Shown: piece after piece, positions 26,528-34,001 of the stretch
Layout of the letters: every line of letters begins with the position of its first letter
Position numbering within the stretch: the first letter of the stretch is position 1
Assembly (NCBI GenBank): GCA_964371655.1
Contig: CAYJOD010000006.1
Location: forward strand, 62,001-126,000
Origin: CAZGSN01 sp964371655
GTDB taxonomy: Bacteria; Desulfobacterota; Binatia; HRBIN30
Direction: 5' to 3'
DNA: 64,000 bases
The notes under the pieces: model-generated
Databases searched by the model: none
Seen by the model: only the letters and a program-made list of their open reading frames with translations
Told to the model about the DNA's origin: nothing
Translations under genes and position numbers: made by a program

Positions 26528-26590
26528 GGTGCCTCCAGCGCGAGGTGACCCGACGCGAAGACTCTCGCGCCACAGAAGCAGCTATCAGTC

Positions 26591-27241
26591 CTATCCCATG
26601 TACCTCATGATGGGCTTACGCTCATCGTCAGTCAGGCCCCGAACCCCTTTCGCGGTGGTCAACTGATCCACGGATTCCGTGACGGCGTTATGGACGGCCG
26701 TGTAAAACATGTCGGCTGTGTCCATTCGATAGAATGTCGGCCGTGGTGGCAGGAAGAGCGGTCGGATGATCCCAAGCGCGACCACCCCGAGAATGAACAA
26801 GAAGTCGAGAACAAGGAGCACTATGCGGTCAAGGGACAGACCGTCTTTTACCAGAATGCCTGCGAACATAACGCCGAGGATGGCAGCCAAGAGCGCTTTG
26901 AGGATATTCGGCGGAGGTCCGCAGAGCCACGAGGAGACAAAGAAGGCATTGCCGAATGGAGCGCCGCAAATATCGATGACATCGCCCCCACGCTCGACGC
27001 GCAAATACATCCGCTTCGCCGAGCCAAGACCGCCCTCGGGCCATTCAATAGGAGATACCCTCGCACCGGGAATCCCTCGCTTCATCACCGCATCAGTCAC
27101 TGAGGCATAGAACGCCTGAGGAGATTCTTGCACGCCTTCGAGGAGTTTCGACCAGTGCGACAGTACTGTGTCGACGCCGCCCCTCGAGTTCAGAAGGGCA
27201 TTGCTAACCATGTCCCATGGGTCCTCAGTTACCTGTGCCAT
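26591..27241 (-). CDS. Membrane protein of the element, unknown function
   Basis: A 216-residue protein with two predicted transmembrane helices at about 112-165 (ILKALLAAILGVMFAGILV and IVLLVLDFLFILGVVALGII), a soluble N-terminal half and a soluble tail. No family is recognised. It could anchor the large TraD-like ATPase, which lacks its own membrane segment, since it is the first gene of the same minus-strand unit. It diverges from parA with a 134-base shared promoter region. Confidence 0.6.
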   Translation of the reverse strand: MAQVTEDPWDMVSNALLNSRGGVDTVLSHWSKLLEGVQESPQAFYASVTDAVMKRGIPGARVSPIEWPEGGLGSAKRMYLRVERGGDVIDICGAPFGNAFFVSSWLCGPPPNILKALLAAILGVMFAGILVKDGLSLDRIVLLVLDFLFILGVVALGIIRPLFLPPRPTFYRMDTADMFYTAVHNAVTESVDQLTTAKGVRGLTDDERKPIMRYMG

Positions 27242-27311
27242 TGAGCCCCCTTTGCGCGCCGCGGATTGTGACCCAACTCCTGCACAAAGTGAAGCGCCGG
27301 CTTCAGCTTTT

Positions 27312-27339
27312 TTGACATATTCCGCAGATACCCTACGAT
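27312..27339 (+). promoter_or_regulatory. Sigma-70-like promoter of parAB
   Basis: TTGACA (27312-27317) and TACGAT (27334-27339) are separated by 16 bases, a good vegetative promoter 36 bases before the parA ATG. No clear ribosome binding site lies between it and the start codon. Confidence 0.6.
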
Positions 27340-27375
27340 TAAGGTGTTCCCTCCTGAACGATCAACTACCTGCAA

Positions 27376-28143
27376 ATGTCGAACATCATCGCCGTCGCCA
27401 ACCAGAAAGGTGGCGTGGGTAAGACCACGACTGCCTTGAACCTGGCCCATGGACTTGCCGAGGAACGTGCTGACGTCCTTCTCGTCGATCTCGATCCACA
27501 AGCGAGTCTCACTGCTGCGCTCGGCTTTCATCTACACGGGCTCAAGGCCACAGTTTACGATCTGCTCGTTGATCACGAGCGCAAGCTCGCGCCGCGTGAC
27601 GTGATCCAGAAGACGTCGAACCCCCACGTCGATTTGCTTCCGGCCAACATCCTGCTCGCGAATGCGGAGAAGCAACTCGTCACTCAGCTCAATCGCGAAC
27701 GCCGGCTGGTGGGGATACTGAAGGATCTCAGCGACTACGACACCATCATCATCGACTGTCCACCGTCTCTCGGGATTCTCACGACGAATGCCCTAACGGC
27801 GGCGGACGAAGTCTTGATCCCAATCGAAACCGACTATCTCGCTTTTCTCGCCCTCGAACCGCTCGCGGCGACACTCAGGGAGATCGAGCACGAGATCAAT
27901 CCGAACCTAAGCCGCTTCTGGATTCTGCCCACCAAGCACCACAAGCGCACGGAACATAGCCGCTCGATCCTCGACGAGATCCGTGCTGCATTTCCCGGAC
28001 GCGTGCTCGACACGGTGATCCCCTACTCAGTGCGCGCCAAGGAAAGCGTCGTGGTGTCCGAGTCAATTCTAACCTACGATCCGCACCACCCTGTTGCTGA
28101 AGCCTATCGCAGTCTCGTTCAAGAAATCCGCAACCATGGCTAA
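27376..28143 (+). CDS. parA: ParA-family partition ATPase
   Basis: A 255-residue ParA/Soj-type ATPase that drives segregation of DNA carrying ParB-parS complexes. The deviant Walker A is KGGVGKTTTALNLA (residues 11-24) with the signature lysine, followed by LLVDLDPQASLTAALG and IIIDCPPSLGILTTNAL. There is no N-terminal DNA-binding extension, so this is the short (type Ib or chromosomal-like) form. The parB ATG lies eight bases inside its end, so the pair is one operon. Confidence 0.95.
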   Translation: MSNIIAVANQKGGVGKTTTALNLAHGLAEERADVLLVDLDPQASLTAALGFHLHGLKATVYDLLVDHERKLAPRDVIQKTSNPHVDLLPANILLANAEKQLVTQLNRERRLVGILKDLSDYDTIIIDCPPSLGILTTNALTAADEVLIPIETDYLAFLALEPLAATLREIEHEINPNLSRFWILPTKHHKRTEHSRSILDEIRAAFPGRVLDTVIPYSVRAKESVVVSESILTYDPHHPVAEAYRSLVQEIRNHG

Positions 28144-28984
28144 GTCGAAACACCCCAATCTCGCAGGACTCGGTCTGCGGCTGGCGGAGACCGCCGCTGC
28201 TCTCAAACCTGATCATCCCGTTCGCCACATCGTCGCCGATGAGGGCCTGCTCTACATTCCCATCCAGCTCCTCAGGTCCGACCCGAATCAACCCCGGCAG
28301 CATTTCGATGAAGCCGCCCTCCGCGATCTCACAGCCTCGATCAAGGAGAAGGGCGTTCTCCAACCGGTGATCGCTCGTAAGGACCCGGGCAGAGCCGGTT
28401 ATATTCTGATCGCTGGCGAGCGTCGCTGGCGCGCGGCCACGGCGGCAGGGCTCACATCCTTGCCGGCCCTCGTCCGCCGCGAAGAGGATTCGTTGGAAGT
28501 AGCCCTCATCGAGAATCTCCAACGCGAGAACCTGAGTGCGATCGAAGAAGCCGAGGCGCTGCTTCACCTCAAGCAAGCAAGACGATTCACCGACGGGCAG
28601 CTGGCCCAGGTCATCGGCAAGTCTCGTCAGTCGGTCAACGACTCGCTCGCGCTGAATGAACTTCCCGAGGCGATCAAGGAAGAATGCCGCACGTGCGGCA
28701 TCGGGTCTAAACGCCAGTTGTTGAGCATCTCCCGCGCCGGATCGCCGGAGAAAGTGCAGGTGCTGTGGGACGCCTTCCGACGTGGCGAGATTACGACCGT
28801 TCGAGCAATGGAACAGCGGAGCAAGCCGAGGAAAGGTCGATCACGAACGTATCGCTTCTCGTATCGACCCGAGGACGGTGAGTTTCGGCTCTCTCTCGTA
28901 TTTTCAAGAACCATGGCCACCATCGAGGAGATACGCGACGCGATCCAAGAGGCTCTCACGAGCCTGCCCGAACAATCTCCATGA
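28136..28984 (+). CDS. parB: ParB-family partition protein / CTPase
   Basis: A 282-residue ParB. The CTP-binding N domain carries DPNQPRQHFDEAALRDLTAS, GVLQPVIAR, the catalytic GERRWRA and ENLQRENL motifs. The HTH that reads parS is FTDGQLAQVIGKSRQSVND. A shorter C-terminal dimerisation region follows. The start at ATG 28136 overlaps parA, because the longer frame lies inside it. The gene itself contains an 18-base CACGTG-centred palindrome (28684-28701), a candidate parS. Its stop overlaps the Rep-like ATG (ATGA). Confidence 0.95.
   Translation: MAKSKHPNLAGLGLRLAETAAALKPDHPVRHIVADEGLLYIPIQLLRSDPNQPRQHFDEAALRDLTASIKEKGVLQPVIARKDPGRAGYILIAGERRWRAATAAGLTSLPALVRREEDSLEVALIENLQRENLSAIEEAEALLHLKQARRFTDGQLAQVIGKSRQSVNDSLALNELPEAIKEECRTCGIGSKRQLLSISRAGSPEKVQVLWDAFRRGEITTVRAMEQRSKPRKGRSRTYRFSYRPEDGEFRLSLVFSRTMATIEEIRDAIQEALTSLPEQSP
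28684..28701. promoter_or_regulatory. Candidate parS site inside parB
   Basis: ATGCCGCACGTGCGGCAT is a perfect 18-base palindrome with CACGTG at its centre. The classical parS (TGTTTCACGTGAAACA) has the same centre and length class. The identical 18 bases recur at 30070-30087, and no other long CACGTG palindrome was seen in the window. Confidence 0.7.
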
Positions 28985-29862
28985 ACGAGCACCAAGGGGA
29001 GCAACACCGGACCGTAATCCTGCAAGATGAGGCACTTCGCCGCCTGCGAGGATTCACCGCCATCCCGAACTCCATCCTCCGTCACCCCAAGTTGTCCTAT
29101 GGGGGCAAGGTGACCTTTGGGGTCCTGCTGTCCTACTCGTGGCAAGACGATTTCTGCTGGCCGGCACAGGAACGGTTGGCAGGAGACCTCCAATGCTCCA
29201 TTCGTCAGGTGCGCCGCTTTCTTCAGGAGCTAAAGGCCGCCCACGTCATCGACTGGAAACAGCAAGGCCTCAACCGGCCGAACATCTATTACATCCTCCC
29301 CCAAACCCGGTGGACGGCGGCGCCAGAGAAGAATCCGGAGAGGACAGATCTGTCCTCTCCGACCCGGACACCATTGGAGCGGACATCTATGTCCGTTCAT
29401 GAGCGGACACCCATGTCCGACAAAGAAGACTCAAGGAAGAAGACTCATATCAACGTTAACGTTGGCAAGAGCCGAGAAAGAAGGGGAGTCGAAGACCCGC
29501 CGCCCAAGATTCCAAGTCGCCGCCGTTGGAACCTGACCGACGAGCAACTGAACGAAGCCGAGGCTGTGGCGCAGGCCATCACCGAAGAAATCGGACAGCC
29601 AACGAATCGAAACTCCTATTTCGTCTGCGCTGCCGACGCCATCGAGGTGGGTCGTCCTGATATCGTATTTGAGGCCCTCAGCGTGACGAAGCTAAAGAGA
29701 CGTGACGGGCGGATTGCCACGACGCCGAGTCAATATTTCCATCGCGTCTTCCGGCGGCTGCTTCAAAGGCGCAAGACATCTCCTGAGCTAAAAGCGGCGC
29801 TAGTCGAGGGCCGCGCCAAGCGAGACGCATTCGTCTCCCGCAGCGCATTCACAGATCAATGA
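28981..29862 (+). CDS. Replication initiator-like winged-helix protein
   Basis: A 293-residue protein whose N-terminal 100 residues form a winged-helix unit typical of plasmid Rep or RepA-like proteins: GFTAIPNSILRHPKLSYGGK, FCWPAQERLAGDLQCSIRQV and LKAAHVIDWKQQGLNRPNIY. The rest is charged and unrecognised. It starts inside the parB stop (ATGA) and is followed with another ATGA overlap by a small gene, so parA-parB-rep-orf66 is one tightly coupled operon. A 14-base palindrome CAACGTTAACGTTG lies inside it (29451-29464). It is the best candidate initiator in the window. Confidence 0.65.
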   Translation: MNEHQGEQHRTVILQDEALRRLRGFTAIPNSILRHPKLSYGGKVTFGVLLSYSWQDDFCWPAQERLAGDLQCSIRQVRRFLQELKAAHVIDWKQQGLNRPNIYYILPQTRWTAAPEKNPERTDLSSPTRTPLERTSMSVHERTPMSDKEDSRKKTHINVNVGKSRERRGVEDPPPKIPSRRRWNLTDEQLNEAEAVAQAITEEIGQPTNRNSYFVCAADAIEVGRPDIVFEALSVTKLKRRDGRIATTPSQYFHRVFRRLLQRRKTSPELKAALVEGRAKRDAFVSRSAFTDQ

Positions 29863-30059
29863 GCGACTACGAAATCATTCCCCTGCCAGCACCCCGTTCG
29901 CGACTCGATCACCCCAGTGTCGCCAACTTGACCCGACGCTTGACCCAGGAGCTGCAACGCCATCGAGTGGTTCTCTCTGAACGAGAGCGCATGCAGCTCG
30001 CTCACCTCCGTTCGGTGGTGAACGCGTTGCTGCAAGACGACGTAGTGCAGATCGACTGA
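29859..30059 (+). CDS. Small hypothetical protein of the partition operon
   Basis: Sixty-six residues, largely helical and Arg-rich (SVANLTRRLTQELQRHRVVL, ERMQLAHLRSVVNALL). Its ATG overlaps the stop of the Rep-like gene. It is the last gene before the second parS-like site, which begins eight bases after its stop. No family recognised. Confidence 0.55.
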   Translation: MSDYEIIPLPAPRSRLDHPSVANLTRRLTQELQRHRVVLSERERMQLAHLRSVVNALLQDDVVQID

Positions 30060-30067
30060 CTGGCCGA

Positions 30068-30089
30068 GAATGCCGCACGTGCGGCATTC
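30068..30089. promoter_or_regulatory. Second candidate parS site, downstream of the partition operon
   Basis: A perfect 22-base palindrome whose inner 20 bases are AATGCCGCACGTGCGGCATT. It contains the same 18-base core as the site inside parB, extended by two bases per side. Its placement in the noncoding DNA after the par operon is typical of a centromere. Confidence 0.75.
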
Positions 30090-30204
30090 GAGACCATTTG
30101 AGATTTGGCTGATCGGTTGACCTGCAAAAGCCCCAGTCAAAAGTCCCTGTTTGGATTTCATTTTTGCCTGAGGTCACCCCCGCGTCGCGCGACTCGCTAG
30201 ATTG

Positions 30205-30234
30205 AAAAAGCCCTTCTCATTAGAGGGCTTTTTT
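30205..30234 (+). terminator. Intrinsic terminator of the parAB-rep operon
   Basis: AAAAAGCCCT (30205-30214) pairs with AGGGCTTTTT (30224-30233) around a nine-base loop and runs into six T residues. It ends the operon 145 bases after its last gene. Confidence 0.85.
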
Positions 30235-30674
30235 GCTTTGCCCAGGGTCGGGCAAAGTTTCGCTCGCCGCCGCGACTGCCGCGAAACCGCCGACTGCCTC
30301 AGTGCCACACTGTCCGTGTGGTGCTGATGTAAACTCCGGCAGTCGGTTTCGCCGCCGCCGTTGGTGACGGCGGCGGCTTCAGGTTGCGCGCTGCGGCTGC
30401 CGCCTTGCTGCTCACCCGTTTTCGCGGCAGTCGCGGCGACTCGAACTCCTATCGTCGCTGCGCTCCTCCGTCTCGCCCACCTGGGGCTGGCGCCCGCCAA
30501 GCAAGGTATCGGTGGGCTCGCCGAGGAGTTCGGTCGCGCCGACGCGGGGGTGACCTGAACGCCTGGCGGCGAAAGGATGCCCCCCTTTGCGCCGTTCCGC
30601 CTGGTGGGCGGAAACGTCCCCCCTCGGGGGACTCGGCGCTACTCAACCGACTACCCTAGAAAAATGCCGACGAA
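30235..30674. repeat. Gene-free region of dense GC-rich inverted repeats
   Basis: CGCCGCGACTGCCGCGAAA (30268-30286) and its exact reverse complement (30420-30438) are 19-base arms 133 bases apart. Nested inside are GGCAGTCGG/CCGACTGCC relatives, CCACAC/GTGTGG (about 30305-30320), and GCCGCCGCCGT/ACGGCGGCGGC (30351-30377, five-base loop). GTCCCCC/GGGGGAC (30616-30632) lies beyond. The whole can fold into a multi-branched structure. Candidates are a replication origin, a single-strand initiation site, a transfer origin or a structured RNA. No protein gene is convincing here. Confidence 0.6.
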
Positions 30675-30675
30675 G

Positions 30676-30705
30676 AAAAGCCCCACACCGTCAAAGGTTG
30701 GGGCT
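30676..30705 (-). terminator. Intrinsic terminator for minus-strand genes
   Basis: Read on the minus strand, AGCCCCA and TGGGGCT (30699-30705 and 30679-30685) form a stem followed by a T-run (AAAA at 30676-30679 on the plus strand). It lies 18 bases after the stop of the gene at 30724. Confidence 0.7.
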
Positions 30706-30723
30706 CGATTGGGGTTCCCACTT

Positions 30724-31005
30724 TTACTCCGGCGCTCCCGGAGTGTCGGGAGGATCGGAAATGAACTGGTCGCAGCCGCATCCGGCAACGGCACATGGAC
30801 CACCGTCAGCGACGTGCTGTGCATGTAGCTCGTCGCAGGCGACGCAACGGGCGAGATCGGCTGCGGTTGCTTGGTAGAGCGTGAGGCCGTACTCCGCCGC
30901 CGGTTGTACGGCTTCGCGGAAGGCGTCGAGTTGGCGGAGAGCGCTGCCGAGCGGATCAGCGGCCGGTACGTCGAACTCGCCGATGAGGAGCAGTCTCGTT
31001 TTCAT
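30724..31005 (-). CDS. Small protein with Cys/His cluster, possibly zinc-binding
   Basis: A 93-residue protein. The C-terminal half has a Cys/His set, CVACDELHAQH followed by GPCAVAGCGCDQF, that could fold around zinc. The N-terminal half (LLIGEFDVPAADPLGSALRQ) contains a helix related to the next gene upstream (compare ALRQLDAFREAV with ALASLDAFRKSV), so the two may be distant paralogues. It ends at an intrinsic terminator. No function known. Confidence 0.6.
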   Translation of the reverse strand: MKTRLLLIGEFDVPAADPLGSALRQLDAFREAVQPAAEYGLTLYQATAADLARCVACDELHAQHVADGGPCAVAGCGCDQFISDPPDTPGAPE

Positions 31006-31061
31006 GATTCATTCCCTCGCTTTCGCAGCTTGGTTCCATGATGTCGCGGGCCAAGTGCTCG

Positions 31062-31613
31062 TCATTGCATCGGAGTGAACGCGTCACCGCAGGACCCGAC
31101 GTAGCGTCCGTCAGTTGTGTCGGCGACCAGGCGAATGCGGGCGCCGCAGACGGGGCAGAGGCCTCGCTGGCGGCGCTCTTTGACTTGGGTCATTGCCGCC
31201 CGGTGATCACGAAGGTCTGGCGGCGCATAGGCGACGGCGCGTCCGTCTTCGTCATCGACGAAGACGAGGCCGCCGTTGTTCCCGAAGATGCCGTGGCCGA
31301 CATCCACTGCCGTCGGGCAAGGGTAGCGGCGGTACACGTCGCGGAGGCGTTCCGGTGTCGTGATGAACTCAACCGCGTAGCGTTCCGTTTGGGCGGGGGT
31401 GAGCGGCGCACGGTGCGCCCGGAGCAGTAACCAGAAGCCCGCTTGCTCTGGGCGGATCCTGGCGTGCGTAAGCGCGTCCTCGATCTCGTCGATGTCGGTC
31501 GGATGATAGCCGGTGTCCTCGAAGAGAATGCGGGCATTGCTCGTCGGCAGCACGCTTTTCCTGAATGCGTCGAGGGAAGCGAGGGCGCTGGCGAGCCGGT
31601 CCGGGTTCTTCAT
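31062..31613 (-). CDS. Hypothetical protein with C-terminal zinc ribbon
   Basis: A 183-residue protein. It opens with ALASLDAFRKSVLPTSNARI, similar to the neighbour at 30724. A central helical part has HRAPLTPAQTERYAVEFITT. The end has CPVCGARIRL and a lone C in GSCGDAF, an incomplete zinc ribbon. The ATG overlaps the stop of the gene upstream by four bases. Such genes cluster on plasmids and integrative elements and are uncharacterised. Confidence 0.65.
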   Translation of the reverse strand: MKNPDRLASALASLDAFRKSVLPTSNARILFEDTGYHPTDIDEIEDALTHARIRPEQAGFWLLLRAHRAPLTPAQTERYAVEFITTPERLRDVYRRYPCPTAVDVGHGIFGNNGGLVFVDDEDGRAVAYAPPDLRDHRAAMTQVKERRQRGLCPVCGARIRLVADTTDGRYVGSCGDAFTPMQ

Positions 31614-31966
31614 CGGCTTACCGCTTCACCTTCACGCTGGAGAGGTGCGTCGAGTTCCAAACGTGCTGCCAGGTCCCACTGGTGGGGCGACTCGTCATCG
31701 CAGCGATAGGCGTAGGCGACGGCGTCTTCGTCCTCCGGGTCGAAGTGAATGGCAACCGTGAGGTAGGTGCCGAAGTCGTGCGGGTTCTCGTGGATACGGA
31801 AGAACGCGGCCGGCGGCGGCTCGCCGCAGAGTCGCATGAACTGGTGGATGAGTGCTCGGCACTCCCGCCTCGCACGGACCCGGTAGTTGTCGTCGATGCC
31901 GATCTGAGCACAGGCTTCGTCCGACGGCGTGCATCCAAGGTCCAAATGGTCGTATGGCATCTTCAC
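31610..31966 (-). CDS. Hypothetical protein of the element cargo
   Basis: A 118-residue protein (MPYDHLDLGCTPSDEACAQI, YRVRARRECRALIHQFMRLC, YLTVAIHFDPEDEDAVAYAY). No family is recognised. It is first of a three-gene minus-strand run (31966 to 30724) and overlaps the next gene by four bases. A terminator for the gene upstream separates it from that gene. Confidence 0.6.
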   Translation of the reverse strand: MKMPYDHLDLGCTPSDEACAQIGIDDNYRVRARRECRALIHQFMRLCGEPPPAAFFRIHENPHDFGTYLTVAIHFDPEDEDAVAYAYRCDDESPHQWDLAARLELDAPLQREGEAVSR

Positions 31967-32033
31967 CCTCCGAATCGCCCGGCGATCGGTTTCGCTTCAT
32001 GCGAAATCGCGGCAGGCGAGGGCGAAGGGCGAA

Positions 32034-32062
32034 GAAAAAGGGCGCTGAAGAGATCAGCGCCC
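32034..32062 (-). terminator. Intrinsic terminator after the zinc-finger gene
   Basis: GGGCGCTGA (32040-32048) and TCAGCGCCC (32054-32062) are perfect arms around AGAGA. On the minus strand the stem is followed by TTTTT (32035-32039). It lies 22 bases after the stop at 32085. Confidence 0.85.
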
Positions 32063-32084
32063 ACGAGGTTGGACCTATGAGGAG

Positions 32085-32372
32085 CTAGTTGCGCGGCTGT
32101 GAGGGAGCCGCGGCAGGTGTGCGAGAATCGGTGCTGCGTCTGTCCGGTGCAGGCTGTTCGGAGTCGGAAGCACTCCGTTTCTGCTGGCCGAAGCCTTCGG
32201 CGGCTTTGCACTCGTTGAAGTGGACGACCGCTTCAATCGAGTATGGCGCCTTCTTCCCGTTCTTGTGCGTGACCCACCACATTTCCGTCTGACAGGCTGG
32301 GCACTTGGTGTAGTTGCCGAGGCGGTTCAGCAGGGTTCGGATGTTCCGGTGAATCTGTTCGTTGTCGGTCAT
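32085..32372 (-). CDS. Small zinc-finger-like protein
   Basis: A 95-residue protein. Its centre has CPACQTEMWWVTHKNGKKAP, a CxxC knuckle before a beta hairpin, and HFNECKAAEGF, giving a possible Cys3His zinc site that is typical of phage and plasmid ribbon proteins. The C-terminal 35 residues are low-complexity (Ser, Pro, Ala, Arg). A strong ribosome binding site (AAAGGAGAG on the minus strand) precedes the ATG. It has its own terminator, so it is a single-gene unit. Confidence 0.7.
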   Translation of the reverse strand: MTDNEQIHRNIRTLLNRLGNYTKCPACQTEMWWVTHKNGKKAPYSIEAVVHFNECKAAEGFGQQKRSASDSEQPAPDRRSTDSRTPAAAPSQPRN

Positions 32373-32798
32373 GCGTTGCTCTCCTTTCTCTCTGTTGTCG
32401 TCGGGGAAGCCCGGAAGGGCGCAGCGGTTCCACGGAGGCCAACCAAGGAACTGACGAGATCAGACCCGCGTGAGCGGATCGCTCTGCCTTGGTCGTTTAC
32501 CAGGTAAGTGGGAATCGCTGCGCCGTATGCGGTCGACCTGGCGGGCGCCAGTAGGCGGGTGTTCCCGCCAGGGGAAAGACCGCGTGCGCTCCGGTCTGCG
32601 CCCTCGCGGCTCGGGAGTGGTCAACCCAGCCGTGAGCTTGATGTCGGAAATGGGGGAGGGCGTTGAGGAGCTACCTAAAGCATATGCGGAGAGCGAAATC
32701 TGTCAAGTTTCGGGACGGTGAGCGACGCGCTTCAAACTTCGGCGAAGAACTCAGGCGCGGTTTGCAGAATGCCGGCTTCGCCGTACACTTAAAGAGGC
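32373..32798. other. Intergenic between divergent genes, with a possible promoter
   Basis: No gene is seen. TTGCAG (32762-32767) and TACACT (32784-32789) with a 16-base spacer form a possible promoter only 10 bases before ATG 32799, which would give a nearly leaderless message. The stretch is otherwise featureless apart from the minus-strand ribosome binding site at its left end. Confidence 0.45.
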
Positions 32799-33737
32799 AT
32801 GCTGTTCGCTCCGCCTGCTGCAAACAAACCAACACGAAGAAACGGCGCGATTCAAAAGCGGGATCTACAGATCCTCGATGTCTTTCGCGCCGTTCGCTTT
32901 GCTGACACGGCGACGCTGGCGGCAATCCTCACCCCGGAGCCGTTTCCGAACCCTCAGCGTTTGCGCTTGCGGCTTCCGAAACTCCATCGGCTCGGGCTGA
33001 TTGATCGGCCGGCTCGGAGAATCGCCGTCGCTGAAAGGATCGAGCTCGAAGACGAGAACAACAAGCGTGGGCGGCCGCAAGACATTTGGGCGTTGGCGCA
33101 GAAAGGCGCGGATGCCCTTCGATTGCCGGGTGATTGGAATCGTAACAACGGCCGCTTGCGTCCCGGAGCATTCGCACACCCGCTTGCCATTGCTCGCGTC
33201 TTTGCCGTGCTCCGAGCAGTGGCCGCACGTGACCTTATCAGTATCGAGAGCTGGCAGGGTGAGAGCGTCTTTCACGCCCGCGTCGCCGTCGAAGGACGGC
33301 AACTCCCCATCGTTCCTGATGCCACCTTCGAGCTGACAGCCGGCGGTGGCAAGGCGTTCCGGGCGTTTCTCGAGGTGGACAATGGAAGCGAGCCGCTGGC
33401 ACGGTCGACGCTCGACCAGAGCTCATTCCTCAAGAAATGCATCGCCTATCACGCGTACTGGAAGCGCGTACTGCGGCCTCATCGCGAGGGTGAGACGGTG
33501 GTGCTCACCGTAGCGAAGACACGTGCGAGCGCCGAGAAACTGCGCCGCACGGCGGCGCGCGTCGATGACGGATCACAGGGCTGGCAATTGTTCTGGTTTG
33601 CGAGCGAACAAGATTTCTCGGTGGCAGCACCGGAGAGATTTCTCTTCGATCACATCTGGAAGACCACGTCGGGAGCGACATGGGCGATCTTCCCGGAACC
33701 ACAAGTTGTGCACACCAGCGATGCCGTCGCGCCGTGA
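32799..33737 (+). CDS. Replication-relaxation / MobC-like protein
   Basis: A 312-residue protein of the Replic_Relax (PF13814) type found on mobilisable plasmids and integrative elements. The N-terminal winged helix (RDLQILDVFRAVRFADTATL, LRLRLPKLHRLGLIDR) is followed by a core with LPIVPDATFEL, FRAFLEVDNGSEPLARSTLD and SSFLKKCIAYHAYWK, the D...ExD pattern that resembles a restriction-fold core. These proteins are thought to open the origin or aid the relaxosome. It is followed after 264 bases by a TraG-class ATPase on the same strand, the usual pairing. No relaxase gene is in the window. Confidence 0.85.
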   Translation: MLFAPPAANKPTRRNGAIQKRDLQILDVFRAVRFADTATLAAILTPEPFPNPQRLRLRLPKLHRLGLIDRPARRIAVAERIELEDENNKRGRPQDIWALAQKGADALRLPGDWNRNNGRLRPGAFAHPLAIARVFAVLRAVAARDLISIESWQGESVFHARVAVEGRQLPIVPDATFELTAGGGKAFRAFLEVDNGSEPLARSTLDQSSFLKKCIAYHAYWKRVLRPHREGETVVLTVAKTRASAEKLRRTAARVDDGSQGWQLFWFASEQDFSVAAPERFLFDHIWKTTSGATWAIFPEPQVVHTSDAVAP

Positions 33738-34001
33738 TACTCTGAAGGGGTCGGAGCCCTCTACCACGACAACAATCATCGCCGGCAACACGGAGTACCG
33801 AACACCACTCCCTCGCTGGTGGTGAGGGCAGTGGGGCTGAGGGGATCACGGAGACCCAGATTCATTGCGTGTGTCCCCTCCCGGCCACAGCGCGCCATAG
33901 TCTCGTGCACTGCGGCTGGCTCGACAGCTTCGCGGGTGAAATCCGCTCGCCGAGGCGGCCGGGGGAGCGAGGGGTTTCATTGCTTCCCCGGCATCACCAC
34001 C
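33738..34001. repeat. Intergenic hairpin between the relaxation protein and the coupling ATPase
   Basis: CCACTCCCTC (33805-33814) pairs with GAGGG-C-AGTGG (33824-33834) around a nine-base loop, with one bulged C. There is no T-run, so it is not a standard terminator. A transfer-origin hairpin is possible given the genes on either side. Nothing coding is seen in the remaining bases. Confidence 0.35.

Noticed and set aside
31038..32080. Plus-strand frames across the small cargo genes
   Set aside because: The minus-strand genes have Cys motifs, four-base overlaps and correctly oriented terminators; the plus-strand frames have none.
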